Below are positions 26,655 to 35,877 of a stretch of DNA of 47,208 bases, piece after piece (positions within the stretch are counted from its first letter, which is position 1; each line of letters opens with the position of its first letter). Origin of the DNA: Balneolaceae bacterium. GTDB taxonomy: Bacteria; Bacteroidota; Rhodothermia; Balneolales; Balneolaceae. Both the position numbers and the translations under genes were made by a program. The stretch covers positions 1 through 47,208 of the forward strand of contig JAFIFB010000039.1 in assembly GCA_020832285.1 (NCBI GenBank), given 5' to 3'. The notes under the pieces are model-generated. The model made no database searches. It saw only the letters and a program-made list of their open reading frames with translations, and was not told the DNA's origin.

Positions 26655-28754
26655 ATGGATAAAAAACAAAAGTTAAATTTCGATGATATTGTAAAGAAAA
26701 GTAAGGAGGCCCAGCAGGAAAAAGAGTCTGTGATGACTCTGAAAGAGTACCTGGGGATTGTACGAAACGATCCCGGGATTGCTCACTCCTCACCCGCCCG
26801 GATCTGGGAAATGTTTGAACAATCGGGGCGGGAGAAAATTACAGATCTTGATAAGGAGATACTTCAGGCCGATTATCGATATAATCTCATTTGTAAAGAA
26901 CTCTACGGTGTGGAACGTGCCGTGGAAGAAGTAGCAGAGTATTTTAAAGCAGGCGCAAAACGTGCATCCACCGCTAAACAGGTTCTGCTGCTTGTAGGCC
27001 CCCCAGCAAGTGGTAAATCGACTTTTGTTCGAACACTCATCAAGGCACTGGAAAATTATAATGAGCGGCCTGTTTACCGGATTAAGGGGTGCCCGATGAA
27101 TGAAGATCCGCTCCACGCACTGCCACGCTATCTGAGAAAAAACAACTGGGATCCCGTTCGTGCCAGCCGTCTCGGCGTGGAAGAGCCGATAGAAAATGAA
27201 CTTGGAATTCCGGCTATTCAGGGAGACCTGTGTCCTCATTGTCGCATGAGCCTCTTTTCGGAAGAATTTGGTAAATATCACGATAAGGAAACCGGCAGGG
27301 AAATGTGGTGGAATGTGGAAGTAGAACCATTCCGCTTTTCGACACAAACACAGGATGGAATTGGATCCTTTGAACCCTCTGATGAAAAAACACAGGATGT
27401 GGGAGACCTCGTGGGCCACGAAAATATCGGGATTACCAATAATCCGCGTTACGGACGGAATCACCCCAACGCCTTTTGGCTTGATGGCGCCCTGCAAAGA
27501 GGTAACCGCGGCATTACCGAAGGGAGAGAGTTTCTGAAAAAAGGAATTGACGAGCGGCTTCTTTGGGTATTCATCAATGTGGCCGAAGAGCAGGAAATCA
27601 AGGTATATGGCAGCAGTTTTCCGCACATTTCTGTGGATACAGTGGTAATTGGCCACTGTAATCTGACCGGTTATAAAGATTTCAAAGGAAACAGTGCCCA
27701 TGAAGCTCTCCACGACCGCATCTACTCGGTGCCGTTCCCGTATCCGCTGCGGGTGAATGATGAGATTAAAGTTTATGAAAAACTCATTCAGCAGGAGTCG
27801 GAGTTTGATTTTGGTAAAATTCACATCGCCCCCGAGGTGTTCAGGCTTGCCGCGATTTTCGCGATTTTGACGCGTCTGAAAGAATCGGATATGGGTGTGG
27901 ACAAAATGATTAAACTGGAAGCTTACAATGGTGAACTGGCCGATCTGACCGATAAAGACCAGCAGCCGGTGGATCTCAGGCAGATTATTAACGAAGGCCA
28001 GTTATCGGACGATATTGAAGAGCGTGAAGGAATGTTCGGAGTATCCTCAAGAGATATCCTGGCTGCACTCAATCAGGCCCTGGCAAAAATTGATGAAGAG
28101 ACTGGATGTCTTACTCATTTGAATGCGATTAAAGCACTCAAAAACGTATTTCGCCACAGGATGGGATATGAAGCTGAAGAGATCGATTCTTTTATGGACA
28201 GCCTCACTTCAAGCGAAGGTTCAAGTGTGATGGAAAAGTTTGAGGAGATTATCATGGAAGAGGTGTCCAAAGCCTATCTCGAAACCTATGGTGATTTAAT
28301 TGATGACCTGTTTGAGAAATATATCCGGGAAGCCGAGTATGCCCGAAAACTCAAGAGAAAATATGTGAAAAGCTCTGGAGGAAGTTACAAGCGTGATCCC
28401 GTTTCGGGCGAGGTGCTGGAACCGGACTATAAATTTCTGCGATCGGTCGAGAAGTTTATGCAGGTTTCGGAGAAAGAGGCAGATATTTTCAGGGGTGAAA
28501 TCCTGGAACTGAAGACTGCCCGCGAAAATTTCGGACCGGAAAGTTATCGGCCGCTGAGAAAAGCTATTGAAGACAAAGTTCTTGAAGACGCCAAAGATAA
28601 CCTTCACCTGGTGCTTTCTACAGACAGGGCCCGGGAAGATTCGGAAAAGAAAAAAGGCGAACAGATTTACGAGAACCTGATCAACCAGAGAGGTTTCTGC
28701 AAGGTGTGCGCCAAAGAAGCCATTGAAAAAGTGACGGAAATATTAAACAGGTAG
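26655..28754 (+). CDS. prkA: PrkA-family AAA+ protein
   Basis: A 699-residue AAA+ ATPase with the Walker A loop GPPASGKST at residues 115-123, followed by the family's long insertion and the CPHCRMSLFSEEFG zinc-finger-like segment. PrkA was first described as a serine protein kinase; work on the Bacillus subtilis protein has assigned it Lon-like ATP-dependent protease activity instead. The length fits PrkA proteins. It is the first gene of prkA-yeaH-spoVR, an arrangement found in many bacteria and tied to stress and stationary-phase or sporulation responses. Start: ATG after GAGGTAA. Confidence 0.93.
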   Translation: MDKKQKLNFDDIVKKSKEAQQEKESVMTLKEYLGIVRNDPGIAHSSPARIWEMFEQSGREKITDLDKEILQADYRYNLICKELYGVERAVEEVAEYFKAGAKRASTAKQVLLLVGPPASGKSTFVRTLIKALENYNERPVYRIKGCPMNEDPLHALPRYLRKNNWDPVRASRLGVEEPIENELGIPAIQGDLCPHCRMSLFSEEFGKYHDKETGREMWWNVEVEPFRFSTQTQDGIGSFEPSDEKTQDVGDLVGHENIGITNNPRYGRNHPNAFWLDGALQRGNRGITEGREFLKKGIDERLLWVFINVAEEQEIKVYGSSFPHISVDTVVIGHCNLTGYKDFKGNSAHEALHDRIYSVPFPYPLRVNDEIKVYEKLIQQESEFDFGKIHIAPEVFRLAAIFAILTRLKESDMGVDKMIKLEAYNGELADLTDKDQQPVDLRQIINEGQLSDDIEEREGMFGVSSRDILAALNQALAKIDEETGCLTHLNAIKALKNVFRHRMGYEAEEIDSFMDSLTSSEGSSVMEKFEEIIMEEVSKAYLETYGDLIDDLFEKYIREAEYARKLKRKYVKSSGGSYKRDPVSGEVLEPDYKFLRSVEKFMQVSEKEADIFRGEILELKTARENFGPESYRPLRKAIEDKVLEDAKDNLHLVLSTDRAREDSEKKKGEQIYENLINQRGFCKVCAKEAIEKVTEILNR

Positions 28755-28796
28755 CTGGAACGAAAAGTGAAAAGGCAAAAGTGAAAAGAAGAAGAT

Positions 28797-28819
28797 GGCC
28801 CAGGCGTCCCGCTTGTGCC
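28797..28819. repeat. Short palindromic repeat between prkA and yeaH (copy A)
   Basis: GGCCCAGGCG (28797-28806) pairs with CGCTTGTGCC (28810-28819) across a three-base loop: eight Watson-Crick pairs, one G-T wobble and one mismatch. The right arm resembles the arms of the perfect hairpin at 47118-47144. It looks like a REP-type intergenic repeat placed between two co-transcribed genes. Confidence 0.5.
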
Positions 28820-28868
28820 GTCCCCCTCTAATTGCCCGTATTAACTGCCAATCAAAATTAAAACGAAT

Positions 28869-30194
28869 ATGCCCGTACGCAGAGGAAGCGAATATAAAGA
28901 AAAAGGCAAGCGGGATGCGAAACGTCACCGTGAGAAGCAGAAGAGCGCTGTGAAGAAGGAGATTCGAAGAGTGGTTTCCGATAGTTCCATCATCACGAGA
29001 AAAAAAGGGAAAAAAGTAAAAATACCAATCCGGGAGATCGTAATACCCGATTTTAAAGCGGGAAGCCGGCAGGATAACGGGAAGGACACGCGCGGAGGTA
29101 TCGGGCAGGGGAAAGGCAAGCAGGGGGATGAAATCGGGCGGCGTCCCGGATCGGGACAGGAACCCGGCAAGCCCGGTAACGTTCCCGGTGAAGATTACAT
29201 TGAAAGTGAAGTGGATATTGAAGAGATCATCGAAATGATGCTGGAAGATCTGGGCCTGCCGAATCTTCAAAAAAAAGAAGCACTGGCCAAAATGGAGGCG
29301 ATTACCGGCTATAAAATTTCAGGAATCCGTAAATCGGGGCCGAGTGTGCTTCTGGAGAAAAAACGGACCAGTAAACAGGGCATCGGGCGTTTTTACGCCT
29401 ATCTGGAGTCGCTTAAAGATGAAACCGGTGCAGATGATCTGACCTGTTACACTGCCCTCAGGGAATCAGACGGAAGCCTTGGAGAGGCAATTGCCCTGAT
29501 TGAAGAGGGTATCAAACCGAAGTATGACCAGGTTGAACCCTTCCCGATTCTTTCGAATGAAGATCTGCGTTATATGAATGTGAAAGAGGAGAAATCGTAT
29601 CACTCCAATGCGGTGATTTTCGCGATGATGGATGTTTCGGCTTCGATGACCACTGACAAAAAGTACCTTGCCCGTTCCATGCTGTTCTGGATCAATGAAT
29701 TTCTTAAAAAAATATATGAACATGTAGAGGTTCGTTTTATTGTGCATCATGCAAGAGCGTGGCTGGTGGATGAAGATTCATTCTTTAAAACCGGAGAATC
29801 TGGCGGTACACGATGTGCGGAGGCGTACCGGCTGGCCCGAAGCCTCATTGAATCGAACTACCCGACCTCTTCTTGGAACGTTTATCTGTTTCATTTTTCC
29901 GACGGCGAGGACTGGGAGGTAGATGCCACCATGAGGGAAGCCAAAAAACTGATTAACGAGGTTAAAGTGAACATGCTGGGATATGGAGAAATCAGGCTCG
30001 ACGGGCGTCCCTTTTCATCTGGTTTAAAAATCGCTTTTGAGAAGGAGCTGAATGTAAAATCTACAGAGGTGAATGGGCTTAACGTGCTTGCGGGTGTAAA
30101 ATCACACCCGTTTCTGGGAGTGGTGATTAAGGAGAAGGACCACATTTTACCCGCTGTGCAGGAGTTTTTGAAAAAGGAGAGGTGGAAGTCATGA
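28869..30194 (+). CDS. yeaH: YeaH/YhbH family protein (DUF444) with VWA domain
   Basis: A 441-residue protein of the YeaH/YhbH family. The N-terminal third is very basic and low in complexity (KEKGKRDAKRHREKQKSA and a G/K/Q-rich stretch at about 65-105). The C-terminal von Willebrand A domain begins near residue 248 with the MIDAS motif D255-V-S-A-S259 and keeps HFSDGEDW. Between them, residues about 185-214 (TGADDLTCYTALRESDGSLG and onward) look like a UBA-type three-helix motif, a feature I do not recall from E. coli YeaH. The family acts with PrkA and SpoVR; molecular function is unsettled. Its stop overlaps the spoVR start as ATGA. Confidence 0.92.
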   Translation: MPVRRGSEYKEKGKRDAKRHREKQKSAVKKEIRRVVSDSSIITRKKGKKVKIPIREIVIPDFKAGSRQDNGKDTRGGIGQGKGKQGDEIGRRPGSGQEPGKPGNVPGEDYIESEVDIEEIIEMMLEDLGLPNLQKKEALAKMEAITGYKISGIRKSGPSVLLEKKRTSKQGIGRFYAYLESLKDETGADDLTCYTALRESDGSLGEAIALIEEGIKPKYDQVEPFPILSNEDLRYMNVKEEKSYHSNAVIFAMMDVSASMTTDKKYLARSMLFWINEFLKKIYEHVEVRFIVHHARAWLVDEDSFFKTGESGGTRCAEAYRLARSLIESNYPTSSWNVYLFHFSDGEDWEVDATMREAKKLINEVKVNMLGYGEIRLDGRPFSSGLKIAFEKELNVKSTEVNGLNVLAGVKSHPFLGVVIKEKDHILPAVQEFLKKERWKS

Positions 30195-31744
30195 ACAGGC
30201 TGCAAATTGAACGGTTAAACGAAATTGAGCAGGATATTAAACGGATCGCAGATGAGATGGGACTTACCACAACGGAAGTGGAGTTTGAGATTGTCTCATC
30301 CCGGAAGATGATTGAGTCGATGGCTTATCGGTTCACCACCAACTTTTCGCACTGGAGTTTCGGAAGAGATTATGACAAGCAGAAAACCATTTACGAACAT
30401 CTCGGTGCAGGTATTCCCTATGAAACGGTCTGGAATTCCATTCCGCCAAGAGCCTATCTGGTAGAGACTAATCCCGTAATTCTGAACATTCTTGTAATGG
30501 CCCATGTGTACGGCCACGTGGATTTCAACCTCGAAAACAAATATATGCGCAGCGCCTCTGATTATATGGACCTGGCACGGGAAGCACGAAATGCCGAGAA
30601 ACGGTTCAAAGCATACGAGAGAAAGTATGGGCTTGAGGAGTATGAGCAAACGATCGACAGTGCGTTCTCAGTTTGCTGGCATCTGCCGCCCGATCTTTTG
30701 GAAGAGCAGGAGGATGAAGATTTGCTTCGAAACAGACTGATTGAAATAAAGCAGGAGAGGATCAAAGGTATTCAGAAAAGGGAATTTCACCAGGACAAAA
30801 GCGAAATTGAAACGCTTAAAAATGAGATCGAAGAACTTCGACAGAAGACACCACCGCTCCCTGTGTACGATATATTACGATATATTTTAAACAACTCACC
30901 CAAACCGCTGGCCGAATGGCAGAAAGATATTATCACCACTATTCGTGAACAGACCAAGTTTTTCGAGTTTCAAAAGCGATGTAAGCTGTTGAATGAAGGC
31001 TGGGCTACGTATGTACACCTCTATATTATGAGACGCCTCTATGAAGAAGGATTAATATCAGCCCGGGAACACATGGAGTTTTCGCGATACCATGCGAAGG
31101 TAACTCAGCCTTCCCGTAAAACACTAAACTGGTATAATGTGGGGCTGAAACTATACGAGGATCTTGTGTACCGGTGGGATCGCGGCTTGCACGGAAAGGA
31201 GTTTCGCGAAAGTAAAGATCCCTCTAAATGGACGGCTTTTGACAACAAAAATGGAAAAGGACTGGAGAAAATTTTTGAAGTTAGGAAAAATTATACCGAC
31301 CGAATGGCCATCGAAGAGTTTTTTGATGATGACTTTATTCGTGATGCGGAGGTTTACCTATGGAATGAACAGATGGATCCGCGAACCGGGGAGATCAAAC
31401 AGATAATTGCGGAAGATAATCCGACTAAGATCAAACGGATGTTAAAGAGTTTTTTCAGTCTGTATGGAACACCGGTGATTACTATTGAAGATGGAAATTA
31501 TCATGATAACCGGGAGTTGTTTTTGAAACATGAATTTATCGGGCAGGAATTGAATCCGGTCCTGGAATCGGGAGCACTAGAAAACCTGCATTATTTATGG
31601 GGAAAACCGATACATCTCGAAACAGCGGAAATTATCAGGGATGGTTCAGGTCAGCCAAAAGGTGTACGCAAGCTCGTTCACAGTTATGATGGCAAGAGCC
31701 ATAACATCAAAAAAAAGGAAGATTTGGCGTCTTTGGAAAGATGA
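30191..31744 (+). CDS. spoVR: SpoVR family protein
   Basis: A 517-residue SpoVR/YcgB protein, named for a B. subtilis sporulation-cortex gene but common in non-sporulating bacteria. Diagnostic blocks include YRFTTNFSHWSFGRDYDKQKTIYEH, MAHVYGHVDF, LNEGWATYVHLYIMRRLYEEGLI and the HEFIGQELNP segment near the end. The start is the ATG at 30191, which overlaps the yeaH stop codon (ATGA), so translation is coupled; the in-frame GTG at 30182 is less likely. An AGGAG about ten bases before the ATG supports this. Biochemical function is unknown. It converges on the uracil-DNA glycosylase gene, 14 bases away. Confidence 0.94.
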   Translation: MNRLQIERLNEIEQDIKRIADEMGLTTTEVEFEIVSSRKMIESMAYRFTTNFSHWSFGRDYDKQKTIYEHLGAGIPYETVWNSIPPRAYLVETNPVILNILVMAHVYGHVDFNLENKYMRSASDYMDLAREARNAEKRFKAYERKYGLEEYEQTIDSAFSVCWHLPPDLLEEQEDEDLLRNRLIEIKQERIKGIQKREFHQDKSEIETLKNEIEELRQKTPPLPVYDILRYILNNSPKPLAEWQKDIITTIREQTKFFEFQKRCKLLNEGWATYVHLYIMRRLYEEGLISAREHMEFSRYHAKVTQPSRKTLNWYNVGLKLYEDLVYRWDRGLHGKEFRESKDPSKWTAFDNKNGKGLEKIFEVRKNYTDRMAIEEFFDDDFIRDAEVYLWNEQMDPRTGEIKQIIAEDNPTKIKRMLKSFFSLYGTPVITIEDGNYHDNRELFLKHEFIGQELNPVLESGALENLHYLWGKPIHLETAEIIRDGSGQPKGVRKLVHSYDGKSHNIKKKEDLASLER

Positions 31745-31758
31745 GACTTCAGTTTAAA

Positions 31759-32538
31759 TTACGGCTTACAACCCAGCTCATCGTATCGTTTTCTCACCTT
31801 TTGTACATCCTCCCAGGTTGGGCGTTTCCATTGGGGATTTCGCAGCAGTGCCGCAGGATGGTAAGTGACAGTCAGGTCAGCTCCCCGAAACGGATGAAAA
31901 CCGCCTCGCAAGTCTCTGAGCAAATCTTCGCGGTTGAGCAGAGTATTGCCGGAAATAAGTCCGAGACAGAGAATAATTTTGGGTTGAATTAAATCTATTT
32001 GGCGAAACAGGTAAGGGAGGCTCCGTGAGCGTTCGTCCGGATTAGGGTTACGGTTTCCGGGAGGCCTGTGCTTCAGGATGTTGGCGATATAAACATCTTC
32101 CCTGTTAAAATTGACAGCGGCCAGAATTTTGTTTAAAAGCTGGCCAGCTGCACCCACAAAAGGTTCACCCTGCCGGTCTTCTTCGGCTCCCGGGGCTTCA
32201 CCGATCAGCATCAGGTCGGCTTGCGGATTTCCCACACCGAAAACCAGGTTGGTTCCTTTAAGATCAGTGCGGAGCTCTTCGGCTTTTTCGCATAATTCGT
32301 GAAGTTCATCAAGTGTTGAGCACGCTTCGATTTTTTCCCGGGTGGTCATTGAACGGTACTCTTTATTTTCCTCTTCCACCACTGTTTTGATTGTTTCTCC
32401 TGTAGGTTTAGCGGCAGAGACTGACGGCTCAGTGTCTGCATTTATCTCAGTTTCAGCCATGGAAAAAGGTCCGTAAACTTCTCGTTCATTTTCGAGGAAT
32501 TGCGCGATTTCGGAGTAGAGATCTTTGGAGCTGTTCAT
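31759..32538 (-). CDS. Uracil-DNA glycosylase (family 4-like)
   Basis: Removes uracil from DNA to start base excision repair. Within 259 residues it has the motif 1 segment MLIGEAPGAEEDRQGEPFVGAAG (about 110-132), the KHRPPGNRNP block and the motif 2 segment YHPAALLRNP. Family 4 enzymes usually hold a 4Fe-4S cluster with four cysteines. Here only Cys83 remains of the first CxxC pair (C-E-K-A86), and the other two positions appear to be His157 and Ser173. The N-terminal 60 residues are polar, low in complexity and unconserved in look. So the fold is clear but the cluster is probably lost or altered. Confidence 0.88.
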   Translation of the reverse strand: MNSSKDLYSEIAQFLENEREVYGPFSMAETEINADTEPSVSAAKPTGETIKTVVEEENKEYRSMTTREKIEACSTLDELHELCEKAEELRTDLKGTNLVFGVGNPQADLMLIGEAPGAEEDRQGEPFVGAAGQLLNKILAAVNFNREDVYIANILKHRPPGNRNPNPDERSRSLPYLFRQIDLIQPKIILCLGLISGNTLLNREDLLRDLRGGFHPFRGADLTVTYHPAALLRNPQWKRPTWEDVQKVRKRYDELGCKP

Positions 32539-32589
32539 AGTATTTTTGAGTAATCAATAAACAGGGTTAAGGTAATAACTTGATTAAAC

Positions 32590-32705
32590 TGATGTCACAT
32601 TGAGGGTAAGACCTGACGGGTTTTGTTCGATATTTCATACATAATTAGCATGCTTTGTTGAAACCTGTCAGGTCTTTACCCGACAAATTAGTGTTGACAT
32701 GACAC
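32590..32705. repeat. Dispersed MITE-like repeat, copy B
   Basis: Second copy of the element at 18265-18389, about 116 bases. It keeps the internal pair AGACCTGACGGGT (32609-32621) and ACCTGTCAGGTCT (32663-32675), the GTTCGATATTTCAT core and the right end TTGACATGACAC. The left end is a few bases shorter. It lies between the 5' end of the uracil-DNA glycosylase gene and the 3' end of the serine hydrolase gene. Confidence 0.75.
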
Positions 32706-32732
32706 TAAATTCAATTCATCAATTTAAAAAAA

Positions 32733-34280
32733 TCACTCGATACGTTCATATCTGACATCTCTGTAATAATCTGTAGGATAGGCGCCAACCTGTAACAGCA
32801 AAGGACGCAGAGAATAGCGTATTTCAAGCGCATCGATCTCTCCTTCGTAATTCATGTCGAACTTCAGGAACTCTTCCCTTTGAGCCGGGTTCCTCCAGTT
32901 GATCCGGAATGTATTATGGTGCCAGTGTTCCAGATCGGCAGAGAGATTTTCATCATCAAAAACGGTCAGTATAAGAGAGTTACCTTCAAGGTGAATCTTG
33001 GCCTGATCGTAAAGATCATTGTAGAACCGGCCCGTATAATCCTCAAGAGAGTGCGTGAGAGAGGTACCGGAAATCCGCGTGGATTCGAACTCTTCCCGCA
33101 TCGCTTTCACGGTTTCATAGTGGTTGTTATATGAATTATAATAGAGCTGATTCCAGTCACGGTCGGTTACACCCAGCATGTGGTCAATCACGGTGTAGGC
33201 GACAGCATTCATAAAATTATTGAAATTGTTGGACATGATAATAATTCCGAAATTGTGGTCCGGCATCAGAGTGTAACTGGTATTCATTCCGTCAGTGGCA
33301 CCGCCGTGAGAGATCATCCGGTGCCCGTGGTGGTCTGTGATACTATAGCCATAACCATAACTTCTCTGAGCACCGGTTAGACCGTCGCTTCCCTGGGAAA
33401 CTTTAGGTGTCTGAATTGCCGTTACCGACTCTGTTGATATCAATTGCTCTCCCTCAAAGATTCCGAGATCAAGCTGCATCTGCATCCACCTGGCCATGTC
33501 GTTGGCTGTGGAATTAACTCCACCAGCCGGAGAGGCGATATCCCAGTTGCGTCGCTGAATAGCAATCACTTCGCCTTTAATGTACTGGTGAGGCCAGGCA
33601 GCATTCCTGTCTTCGTGAAGATCGTCGATACTGGTATTAGTCCGGCTCATTCTCATCGGCTCAAAAAAGCGTTCGGCCATAAAGGAGTCCCAGCTTTGGC
33701 CGGTAACTGCAGCAACAACTTCACCGGCCAGGGTATACATCACATTGTTGTATACAAATTCAGAGCGGAAGGGCTGCTCAAAATCGTGGTATCGCATTCG
33801 ATAGAGCAGCTCGTCACGGGACCGATTGGTCATAAACTGAAGCCGGTTTCCAAGAATCCGTCCAACTCCCACCTGGTGGGTCAACAGATCATGGATCGTT
33901 ACATTTTCGGTAGCGAAAGGATCGCTTAGCCTGAACCAGGGAATGTGTTTGATGACGGGGTCATTCCAGTCGATAAGCCCCTCGTCTGCAAGAATAGCAA
34001 GGGACGATGCAGTCATATGTTTGCTGACAGATGCAATGCCGAACTGTGTATCTGAATCCACACGTTCAGGTTCATCCAGTTTTCGAATTCCGTATCCCTC
34101 TGCAAGCACTACCTCACCATCTTTTACGATTGCGATGGCTATTCCGGGTATTTCCCACATCTCCATTCCTTCGTAGATCCATTCTTCAAAATTTTCAGGC
34201 AGCAGATCTTGTGCAAAGGAAACAGGCAGAAAGGTAAACAGAAGTAACAATAAGAACAGGAGGGAGCGTATATTCTTCAT
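32733..34280 (-). CDS. Secreted serine hydrolase, beta-lactamase class C family
   Basis: A 515-residue exported hydrolase. The signal peptide is MKNIRSLLFLLLLLFTFLPVSFAQ (cleavage expected after SFA). The serine active site is S-V-S-K in GIASVSKHMTAS, about 75 residues into the protein, the Y-x-N motif is the YNN of FVYNNVMYTLAGE, and HGG occurs in MISHGGATDGMN. A C-terminal region of about 120 residues (DUF3471-like) follows the catalytic domain. An open frame extends 20 codons upstream to 34340, but the ATG at 34280 gives a normal signal peptide and the extension would cover a palindrome. Peptidase, esterase or PBP4-like activities are all possible. Confidence 0.9.
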   Translation of the reverse strand: MKNIRSLLFLLLLLFTFLPVSFAQDLLPENFEEWIYEGMEMWEIPGIAIAIVKDGEVVLAEGYGIRKLDEPERVDSDTQFGIASVSKHMTASSLAILADEGLIDWNDPVIKHIPWFRLSDPFATENVTIHDLLTHQVGVGRILGNRLQFMTNRSRDELLYRMRYHDFEQPFRSEFVYNNVMYTLAGEVVAAVTGQSWDSFMAERFFEPMRMSRTNTSIDDLHEDRNAAWPHQYIKGEVIAIQRRNWDIASPAGGVNSTANDMARWMQMQLDLGIFEGEQLISTESVTAIQTPKVSQGSDGLTGAQRSYGYGYSITDHHGHRMISHGGATDGMNTSYTLMPDHNFGIIIMSNNFNNFMNAVAYTVIDHMLGVTDRDWNQLYYNSYNNHYETVKAMREEFESTRISGTSLTHSLEDYTGRFYNDLYDQAKIHLEGNSLILTVFDDENLSADLEHWHHNTFRINWRNPAQREEFLKFDMNYEGEIDALEIRYSLRPLLLQVGAYPTDYYRDVRYERIE

Positions 34281-34319
34281 AATGAGGGAAATATATTTTG
34301 GTTTCTTGATGCAGGCAAA

Positions 34320-34355
34320 CCGGGCTGCTTGATTAATCAAGACCCGGATTTTTTT
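34320..34355. promoter_or_regulatory. Palindrome with flanking stem and T-run upstream of the serine hydrolase
   Basis: CTTGATTAATCAAG (34328-34341) is a perfect 14-base palindrome, flanked by CCGGG (34320-34324) and CCCGG (34343-34347), then seven Ts on the plus strand. It reads as a plus-strand terminator, yet no plus-strand gene ends here. It lies 40-75 bases before the serine hydrolase start, so it may instead be an operator. Confidence 0.4.
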
Positions 34356-34960
34356 AGCTGAAACTATAATAAAAAGAAATGGTAATGAAAATATATAACT
34401 TTTGAGTAAAAAATATCAGGGGGTTGTACTTGTGTTTAGCAGATAAAATAACCGTCAATTCGAGCGCCTCATCTTGCCCAAAAGCAGGGCAACACCATTT
34501 CAGAAGTGACAGAACACACTTTCTACTAAGAGTTATAATTTCGATCGGTTCGGACCCACCCTAAATCCCTCCCTATCGCGCTGGAAAAGCGCCAGCCCGA
34601 CAAGGGGGGACTTTTTATTTGAAAACTTATTCATAAACATTGCAAAAAGTCACCCCTTCCCTATGCCGTGTCTTTGCGGGATAGGAGCCTGTCCGGCTGC
34701 CGACGGAAAGGGGCAGGGGCATGGATCCGAGTGGATAGGGCTAAAACAATCTGTCAGCGTTGTAAATCAAAAAAAAGAAACAAACTCGAGAGGGTAATGT
34801 TTTTCATAAATGAGATATCTCATAAAGATACACTTTAAGGATATCAATGAATGTTGTATTTTATTGGGCTAAAGAAATATCGGTCAGTTGACCTGATAAG
34901 ATATAATAAACAAGAAAAAAAATTGATAAAGATTTTAACTACCGAAACAATCAAGCAAAT
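34356..34960. other. Non-coding gap before cysD
   Basis: About 600 bases without a credible gene. The part from about 34550 to 34740 is G/C-rich and repeat-like, with CCCCTTCC-type and GGAAAGGGG-type segments that are roughly complementary. The last 160 bases are AT-rich and should hold the cysD promoter. I saw no riboswitch-like fold that I could name. Confidence 0.45.
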
Positions 34961-35854
34961 ATGAATAACCATCTCAAAGTATTAGAAGATGAAGGTATTT
35001 TTATAATGAGAGAAGTGGCCGCTCAATTTGAACGGCCGGTACTATTATTTTCCGGAGGGAAAGATTCCATTTGCATGGTTCAGCTTGCTCTAAAGGCTTT
35101 TTATCCCGGGAAAATACCCTTTCCGCTGATGCATATCGATACCGGCCATAATTTTCCGGAAACGATCGAATTCAGAGATCGTCTGGTGGAAGAGCACGGC
35201 CTTGAATTAATTGTGGGTTCCGTACAAGAGTCGATTAATAATGGAAGGGTGAAAGAGGAGACAGGCCCTGATGCCAGCCGGAATGCACTTCAGACGGTTA
35301 CATTACTCGATACACTGAAAAAACATCAGGTGGATGCTGCACTTGGAGGCGGACGCCGTGATGAGGAAAAAGCACGTGCCAAAGAGCGGTTCTTTTCGCA
35401 CAGGGATGTGTTTGGCCAGTGGGACCCAAAACAGCAGCGTCCCGAACTCTGGAACCTGTTTAATGGCAGAAAAAATCCTGGAGAAAGTTTCCGGGTGTTT
35501 CCGCTAAGCAACTGGACCGAAATGGACGTGTGGCAGTATATTACCCAGGAAAAAATGGATATTCCCTCCATATACTTTGCACACAAGCGGAAAGTGTTCG
35601 AGCGGCGAGGGGTATGGCTGGCTGATACCGAATTTGTTAACCGCCAGGATGATGAAGAGATCGTTGAAAAAACGGTTCGCTTCCGAACCATCGGAGATGC
35701 TACCTGCACAGGTGCAGTTCTTTCCAATGCTTCTACACTGGATGAAATTATCGAAGAAGTGTCGGCCGCACGGCAAACCGAGCGCGGGAACCGCCATGAT
35801 GACAAACGCAGTGAAACCGCCATGGAAGATAGGAAGAGGCAGGGGTACTTTTGA
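34961..35854 (+). CDS. cysD: Sulfate adenylyltransferase subunit 2
   Basis: Catalytic subunit of ATP sulfurylase, which makes adenosine 5'-phosphosulfate from sulfate and ATP. The 297 residues have the PP-loop SGGKDS at 31-36, then HIDTGHNFPETIEFRD, the GGRRDEEKARAKER segment and the C-terminal NRQDDEEIVEKTVRFRTIGDATCTGAV block. The partner GTPase subunit is the N-terminal part of CysNC, but a small gene and 310 further non-coding bases separate them, which is unusual because cysD and cysN normally adjoin. Confidence 0.96.
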   Translation: MNNHLKVLEDEGIFIMREVAAQFERPVLLFSGGKDSICMVQLALKAFYPGKIPFPLMHIDTGHNFPETIEFRDRLVEEHGLELIVGSVQESINNGRVKEETGPDASRNALQTVTLLDTLKKHQVDAALGGGRRDEEKARAKERFFSHRDVFGQWDPKQQRPELWNLFNGRKNPGESFRVFPLSNWTEMDVWQYITQEKMDIPSIYFAHKRKVFERRGVWLADTEFVNRQDDEEIVEKTVRFRTIGDATCTGAVLSNASTLDEIIEEVSAARQTERGNRHDDKRSETAMEDRKRQGYF

Positions 35855-35877
35855 CCATTGGGCTTCGCCCGACGGGT

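Noticed and set aside
26790-27824. 344-codon frame on the minus strand
   Set aside because: It lies fully antisense to prkA, has no recognisable domain and a shadow-like composition.
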